Assembly (NCBI GenBank): GCA_036704125.1
Contig: DATNQI010000035.1
Span: 1-64,000 of the forward strand
Reading direction: 5' to 3'
Length of the DNA stretch: 64,000 bases
From: Pantanalinema sp.
GTDB lineage: Bacteria; Cyanobacteriota; Sericytochromatia; S15B-MN24; UBA4093
Shown piece after piece: positions 61,101 through 64,000 of this stretch. The notes beneath the pieces were generated by a model, which made no database searches, was not told the origin of the DNA, and worked only from the letters and a program-made list of their open reading frames with translations. Every line of letters begins with the position of its first letter. Position 1 is the first letter of the stretch. A program made the position numbers and the translations under genes.

Positions 61101-61688
61101 ATCCGCGGGGTGGGCAACATCCTGGGCGGCGAGCAGCACGGCCAGATGATCACCGTCGGCTACGACCTGTACATGCAGCTGCTCGAAGAGGCGGTCGCCG
61201 AGCTCCAGGGCCAGGAGGTGGTTTCGGATCACCAGCAGGCGGTCATCGACCTGAGCGTGGCGGCCTACCTGCCCGATGACTGGTTCCTCGAGCCGGGCCA
61301 GAAGATGGACCAGTACAAGCGCCTCGCGGGGGTGGCGAGCGCGCGCGAGCTGGAGCTGCTCGGCAGCGAGTGGCGCGATCGCTTCGGCGCCCCGCCTCAG
61401 CCGGTCCGGAACCTGGTGCGGGTGGTGGGCCTCAGGCTCACGGCGAGCGAGCTGGGGGTGGCCGCGGTGCGCTCGGACGCCAAGACCATCCGGGTGCAGC
61501 TCGGCCTCTCGCGCTCGGCCTGGGCGGATCTCACCCTCGGCAAGCCGGGGCTTGCGCGCTGGCACTGGGGCGAGAGCGAGCTGACGTGCGGCCGCGAGGG
61601 GCTGACGGCCGAGGACCAGATCTCGGCGGTCGAGAAGCTGCTGACGGCGATCGCTTCCGACGCCGAGAAGGTCCTGCTCGAGGCCTAG
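58194..61688 (+). CDS. mfd: Transcription-repair coupling factor Mfd
   Basis: A 1164-residue ATP-dependent translocase that removes stalled RNA polymerase and recruits UvrA. Order: UvrB-homology domain at the N terminus (YFPAVEVTPYEGVSPEEELL, RRGGILDVFAPQ), RNA polymerase interaction domain (LRAGDYVVHAKHGIGQYLG, residues 495-570), helicase motifs I GDVGFGKTEVA (about 645), II DEEH (about 747) and VI QIRGRVGRSD, and the C-terminal TRCF domain. The length matches the family. The GGAGC site is near the ATG. Single gene, with the Omp85 gene convergent 3 nt past its stop. Confidence 0.97.
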   Translation: MSNLTELTAFATAFPAFETIRKDLVGGRTLKVGGVTPASAALVASALAAESWLLVAPSADVAKRLQADLVAYGVEALYFPAVEVTPYEGVSPEEELLHARQAVLAKLCEPGPHKVITTPRALAMRLPSPEAWRAATVSLKPGDLLSPHQLTEQLIKLGYRPATTVTDKGEFSRRGGILDVFAPQADAPCRLEFFGDEIDRIQEYELSSQRSTEPREVLSLWPTRELILPTEGWGTAEQLLSGFAEKRVHQLMGGKRLPEAAKLTKKVQSALEQLRTFQYFEGCEYYAPFFGGLGSLIDYLPGGSPVLWLDRKALVSAYAAWVTKIQKRYDEGYQAGDLVPLPTPLHLGWDALEAALKPYAQLDLSPAEDGAAVHLGTHAPLGFGNQFDKLTEALKEAASAGQKVVVASTQPQRVYAILEERGFSANYGGRLPLPSFDFGGVWIVRESLNAGFVWPQSNLMVLSDAELFGWQKRPGARAPKRAPHAGAAIASLSELRAGDYVVHAKHGIGQYLGLKRLEMNNQEREYLLIQYHGDDRLYVPVEQFGLLHRYRGTHEGKPKVNKMGGADWENVKKRVKKGVAALAEDLLKLYAHRAAQPGYAYPEDSVWQAEMEGGFPYSETPDQLRAIAETKADMERGRPMDRLVCGDVGFGKTEVALRAIFKAAMSGKQVALLAPTTLLAHQHYQTLRERFAPYPIKVSLLSRFKSAKEQKETTRGLETGTVDVVVGTHRMLSKDVAFKDLGLLIVDEEHRFGVAHKERLKHLKATVDVLTMSATPIPRTLYLALSGARDMSLITTPPMNRQPVKTTVGPYDPETVRTAILHELERGGQVFVLHNRVDSIYRVAAEIQELVPQARVVVGHGQMNENALEDVMLSFLNHEYDVLVSTTIIESGLDIPNANTMIIDDADRLGLAQLYQIRGRVGRSDVKAYCYCFYRAGKELTPEGRERLDALQQFTALGSGYQIALRDMEIRGVGNILGGEQHGQMITVGYDLYMQLLEEAVAELQGQEVVSDHQQAVIDLSVAAYLPDDWFLEPGQKMDQYKRLAGVASARELELLGSEWRDRFGAPPQPVRNLVRVVGLRLTASELGVAAVRSDAKTIRVQLGLSRSAWADLTLGKPGLARWHWGESELTCGREGLTAEDQISAVEKLLTAIASDAEKVLLEA

Positions 61689-61691
61689 TCC

Positions 61692-63050
61692 CTAGAACTT
61701 GTGCCCGACCGCGAGTTGCAGGACCCCGCCCGCGGGGTCCCACTCCTTCATGCCGTAGTCGATGCGCAGGGCGCCGAGCGCCGGCATGTTGACCCGCAGC
61801 CCCGCCCCGTAGCCCGAGCGGGTGCGATCCCACGAGAAGTTGTCCTTGGCCTGGTCCCAGAAGAGGCCCGAGTCCGCGAACAGCGCCCCGGAGAGGAGCC
61901 AGGCGATCGGGAAGCGGTACTCCGCGCTCGCCAGCGCGTAGGAGTCGCCCGACGAGCTGCCGAGCGTGAAGCGCGCGAGCTCCTCGGGCGACGGGTTCTC
62001 CGGCCAGCCGCGCACCGCGTTCTCGACCACCGGGAAGAAGCGCTCGTAGACGGGCACCGCCTCGCCCGTCGGCGAGAAGACGTGGCCCACGCGGGTGCCG
62101 AGCGCCAGGGTGTGCCCGCCACCCAGGGGCAAGTAGCGGCTCAGGTCAAGCTTGAGCCGGGTCAGGTTCGACGCCCCCAGCCCCGGCACGAACTGCTCGG
62201 CGCTCAAGGCGTTGAACCAGCCGCTGGTCGGGTTGAGGTTGAGGTCGCGCGAGTCGAAGGTGAGCTTGGCGCCTGCGATCGCCTGCACGTCCGCGTTGCC
62301 GCCCGAGGCGAAAAGCGCGCTGCCGCCGAGGGGCGCCTGGTTGAAGTCCTGGAGGGCGGTGCGCTCGGCCTTGACGACCAGCGCGCCCTGCCACTGGCTT
62401 GCGATCGGGTCGCCGAACACCGGGCGCCCGACGGTGGCGTTGAAGCCCTGCCGCTCCACGATAAGGCCTGGCATGGCGACGTTCGCGCCGACGGCCAGGT
62501 TGTTCCACACGCGCTGAGCGAACAGGGTCGAGTCGAGGGTCGTCTTGCCCGAACCGAACCAGGGGTTGGCGTAGTTGAGGTAGTAGTAGTAGTTGCGCGC
62601 CAGGTTGATGTTGGCGCCCAGCGACTGGCCCGTGCCGAGCAGGTTGTCCTTGCGGTAGTTGAGGCTCAACAGCAGCCCGTCCAGGCTGGTGTAGGTCACG
62701 GCCGGGAAGAGCATCCAGGTCTGCTTCTCCTTGACCGAGACCACCAGCGTCGCGCGCGCCGGGTCCTGGCTGCTCTCTAGCGCGTAGTCCACCCGATCGA
62801 AGAAGTTGAGCTTGTAGAGCCTGGCGAGGTCCGCCTCGAGGCGCAGGGCGTCCAGAGGCTCGCCCGCCCTCTGCGTGATCTCGCGCAGGATGGTGTCGGC
62901 GCGGGTCTCGTGGTTGCCCTCGACCCGCACCCCGTCGATGGAGGCGGCGCTCGGCGCCGCCTCGGCGCGAGCCGGAACGGCGGCCCACAGCCCGGCGCAG
63001 AGGGCGATCGCAAGGAGGGGGGCTGTCATTTTAGCGTTCAAGCGTTTCAT
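61692..63050 (-). CDS. Small Omp85-family outer-membrane protein (BamA/TamA-like)
   Basis: A 452-residue outer-membrane protein: signal peptide (cut near ARA), a single POTRA domain (VRVEGNHETRADTILREITQ, residues 35-105) and a beta-barrel of the bacterial surface antigen family with YRFP near the end and a C-terminal GHKF phenylalanine. BamA has five POTRAs and about 800 residues, TamA three; this is a much smaller version. Conserved barrel-end motif G-x-x-F is present. The ATG at 63050 follows AGAGAGCA. It may insert or secrete a specific partner; none is adjacent. Confidence 0.8.
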   Translation of the reverse strand: MKRLNAKMTAPLLAIALCAGLWAAVPARAEAAPSAASIDGVRVEGNHETRADTILREITQRAGEPLDALRLEADLARLYKLNFFDRVDYALESSQDPARATLVVSVKEKQTWMLFPAVTYTSLDGLLLSLNYRKDNLLGTGQSLGANINLARNYYYYLNYANPWFGSGKTTLDSTLFAQRVWNNLAVGANVAMPGLIVERQGFNATVGRPVFGDPIASQWQGALVVKAERTALQDFNQAPLGGSALFASGGNADVQAIAGAKLTFDSRDLNLNPTSGWFNALSAEQFVPGLGASNLTRLKLDLSRYLPLGGGHTLALGTRVGHVFSPTGEAVPVYERFFPVVENAVRGWPENPSPEELARFTLGSSSGDSYALASAEYRFPIAWLLSGALFADSGLFWDQAKDNFSWDRTRSGYGAGLRVNMPALGALRIDYGMKEWDPAGGVLQLAVGHKF

Positions 63051-63089
63051 TGCTCTCTTATGCCCGCACGACGCGGCGTTATTCGGGGT

Positions 63090-64000
63090 ATGAAGGAAAA
63101 GCAAGCAAACATTCTCGGCGGGTTGGTTCTGAAACGATCGATGCACATCTCCTTCAATACCTGGCGTTCCGCCTGGGGCCGCATGGTGGCAAGCGCCTTG
63201 CTGCTGTTCGTTCTACTCCTGATCGCGCTGCGCCCCTCGGCGCCGGTGGCCAGGCCCCCCGAGGCCGTCCGGGGGATCATGGACCTCGGCGCATGGCGCC
63301 TGGGCGACGCGCCGCCCGTCGCGCTCTCGGGCGAGTGGCGCTACTATCCCGGCCGGATGATAGGCCCCGAGGCCTTCAACGGCGGCAGGGCGCCCGCAGG
63401 AGCGGAGTGGATCCGGATCCCCGCGCCGCTCAACCAGCCTTCAGGCGGACTGGGACGAGACCCCGCGCGGCCTTTCGGGACCTACGTCCTGGAGCTCGCG
63501 GGGGTTCCAGCCCCCGCCCTCTACGGCCTCAAGCGGATCAACCTGCTCGCCGACGTGCGGATCTTCGTGGGGGACGAGCTGCTCTACGAGCGTCGCCGGG
63601 CTCCCCTCAGGGATTACCCCAACGAGCGGAACTCCGCCTTCTTCAGGCTCGACAAGGCCCCCGAGCGCCTCATCCTGCAGGTCCTCGACGTCGATCGCGA
63701 GCGAGGGGCGACCCTCGATGCCTTCCTGCTGGGCACCGAGCGCCAGATCCAGGGATCCCGCGAGCGGCAGCTGGCCATGGACCTCTTCATGTTCGGCAGC
63801 ATCCTCCTGATGGGCCTCTATCACCTGGGCCTGTACGTCTCGCGCCGCAAGGACCCTTCGACCTTCTTCTTCGGCCTGTTCTGCTCGATCATCGCGGTGC
63901 GGGTGCTGTTCACCAACGAGTACTACATCCTGACGCTTGTCCCCGAGCTGAGCTGGCGCGTGGTGAACCGGGTGGAGTACCTGACCTACTACCTGGCGCT
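63090..64000 (+). CDS. 7TM signalling receptor with 7TMR-DISM extracellular domain (3' end outside window)
   Basis: The visible 303 residues form an incomplete receptor: an N-terminal membrane helix (about 30-50), a jelly-roll extracellular sensor of the 7TMR-DISMED2 type (residues 60-225; LSGEWRYYPGRM, FGTYVLELAG, VFVGDELLYE-like strand, LQVLDVDRERGA), then the first helices of the 7TMR-DISM membrane domain (FGSILLMGLYHLGLYVSRRKDPS). Such receptors usually end in a kinase, GGDEF or other output, which lies beyond the window. Starts at 63090 or 63141 are both possible; neither has a strong ribosome binding site. Confidence 0.85.
   Translation, partial: MKEKQANILGGLVLKRSMHISFNTWRSAWGRMVASALLLFVLLLIALRPSAPVARPPEAVRGIMDLGAWRLGDAPPVALSGEWRYYPGRMIGPEAFNGGRAPAGAEWIRIPAPLNQPSGGLGRDPARPFGTYVLELAGVPAPALYGLKRINLLADVRIFVGDELLYERRRAPLRDYPNERNSAFFRLDKAPERLILQVLDVDRERGATLDAFLLGTERQIQGSRERQLAMDLFMFGSILLMGLYHLGLYVSRRKDPSTFFFGLFCSIIAVRVLFTNEYYILTLVPELSWRVVNRVEYLTYYLA

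Overview
The window is GC-rich (about two thirds G+C by eye), densely packed bacterial DNA from an aerobic, Gram-negative-type organism. It encodes a BamA-like outer-membrane protein, a TolC-like protein, an undecaprenyl-phosphate recycling enzyme, an exopolysaccharide locus and a complete cytochrome c oxidase operon. The palindrome GCGATCGC occurs far more often than base composition predicts (for example at 4717, 5206, 6331, 7635, 8694, 9486, 9522 and 9551). That is the HIP1 signature best known from cyanobacteria. Together with the absence of any photosynthesis gene and the presence of respiration and a B12-dependent ribonucleotide reductase, it suggests a non-photosynthetic relative of cyanobacteria such as the Sericytochromatia. 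This placement is inference, not proof.

Layout. 1-750: BolA and monothiol glutaredoxin pair. 836-6420: complete seven-gene Mrp Na+/H+ antiporter operon, nearly every junction overlapping by 1-8 nt. 6565-9635: acyltransferase, thiol peroxidase, YdeI-like protein, zf-TFIIB protein. 9688-14420: accessory region with a large protein ending in an ADP-ribosyltransferase-like domain, two tandem 184-nt copies of an unrecognised structured RNA with covarying stems, an IS3-family element, a gene remnant, two AT-richer genes (DUF6228-like, Coa1-like) and two tRNA genes. 14611-21302: housekeeping genes (UppP, ABC-F ATPase, CheY-like regulator, SPFH protein, Dam methylase). 21578-26239: a possible JAMM-like protein, class II ribonucleotide reductase with candidate NrdR boxes, and an XRE regulator. 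27778-34745: cytochrome oxidase subunits III-II-I, Cox11, heme A and heme O synthases and a copper-site-less Cox11-like paralogue. 34738-37831: membrane proteins and a four-cluster ferredoxin. 37947-46634: malic enzyme, FAD oxidoreductase, ornithine aminotransferase, a sensor kinase and an aldehyde dehydrogenase, together suggesting proline/ornithine catabolism. 46714-56010: minus-strand exopolysaccharide operon headed by a STAS protein and a three-domain priming transferase fusion. 56261-64000: J-domain/TPR protein, DUF2975-like/XRE pair, Mfd, a small Omp85 protein and the start of a 7TM signalling receptor.

How the genes work together. The respiratory operon carries its own copper-insertion and heme-modification enzymes and so can build a heme a-type terminal oxidase. 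Mrp uses the proton gradient for Na+ extrusion and pH homeostasis. The catabolic genes feed glutamate and malate carbon into respiration. The exopolysaccharide locus has priming, chain extension, polymerisation, length control and an outer-membrane component, but no flippase inside the window. The best candidates for something undescribed are the tandem structured RNAs at 11267-11755, the ADP-ribosyltransferase-like protein just upstream of them, and the degenerate-nucleotidyltransferase / left-handed-helix / sugar-transferase fusion at 53924-55573.
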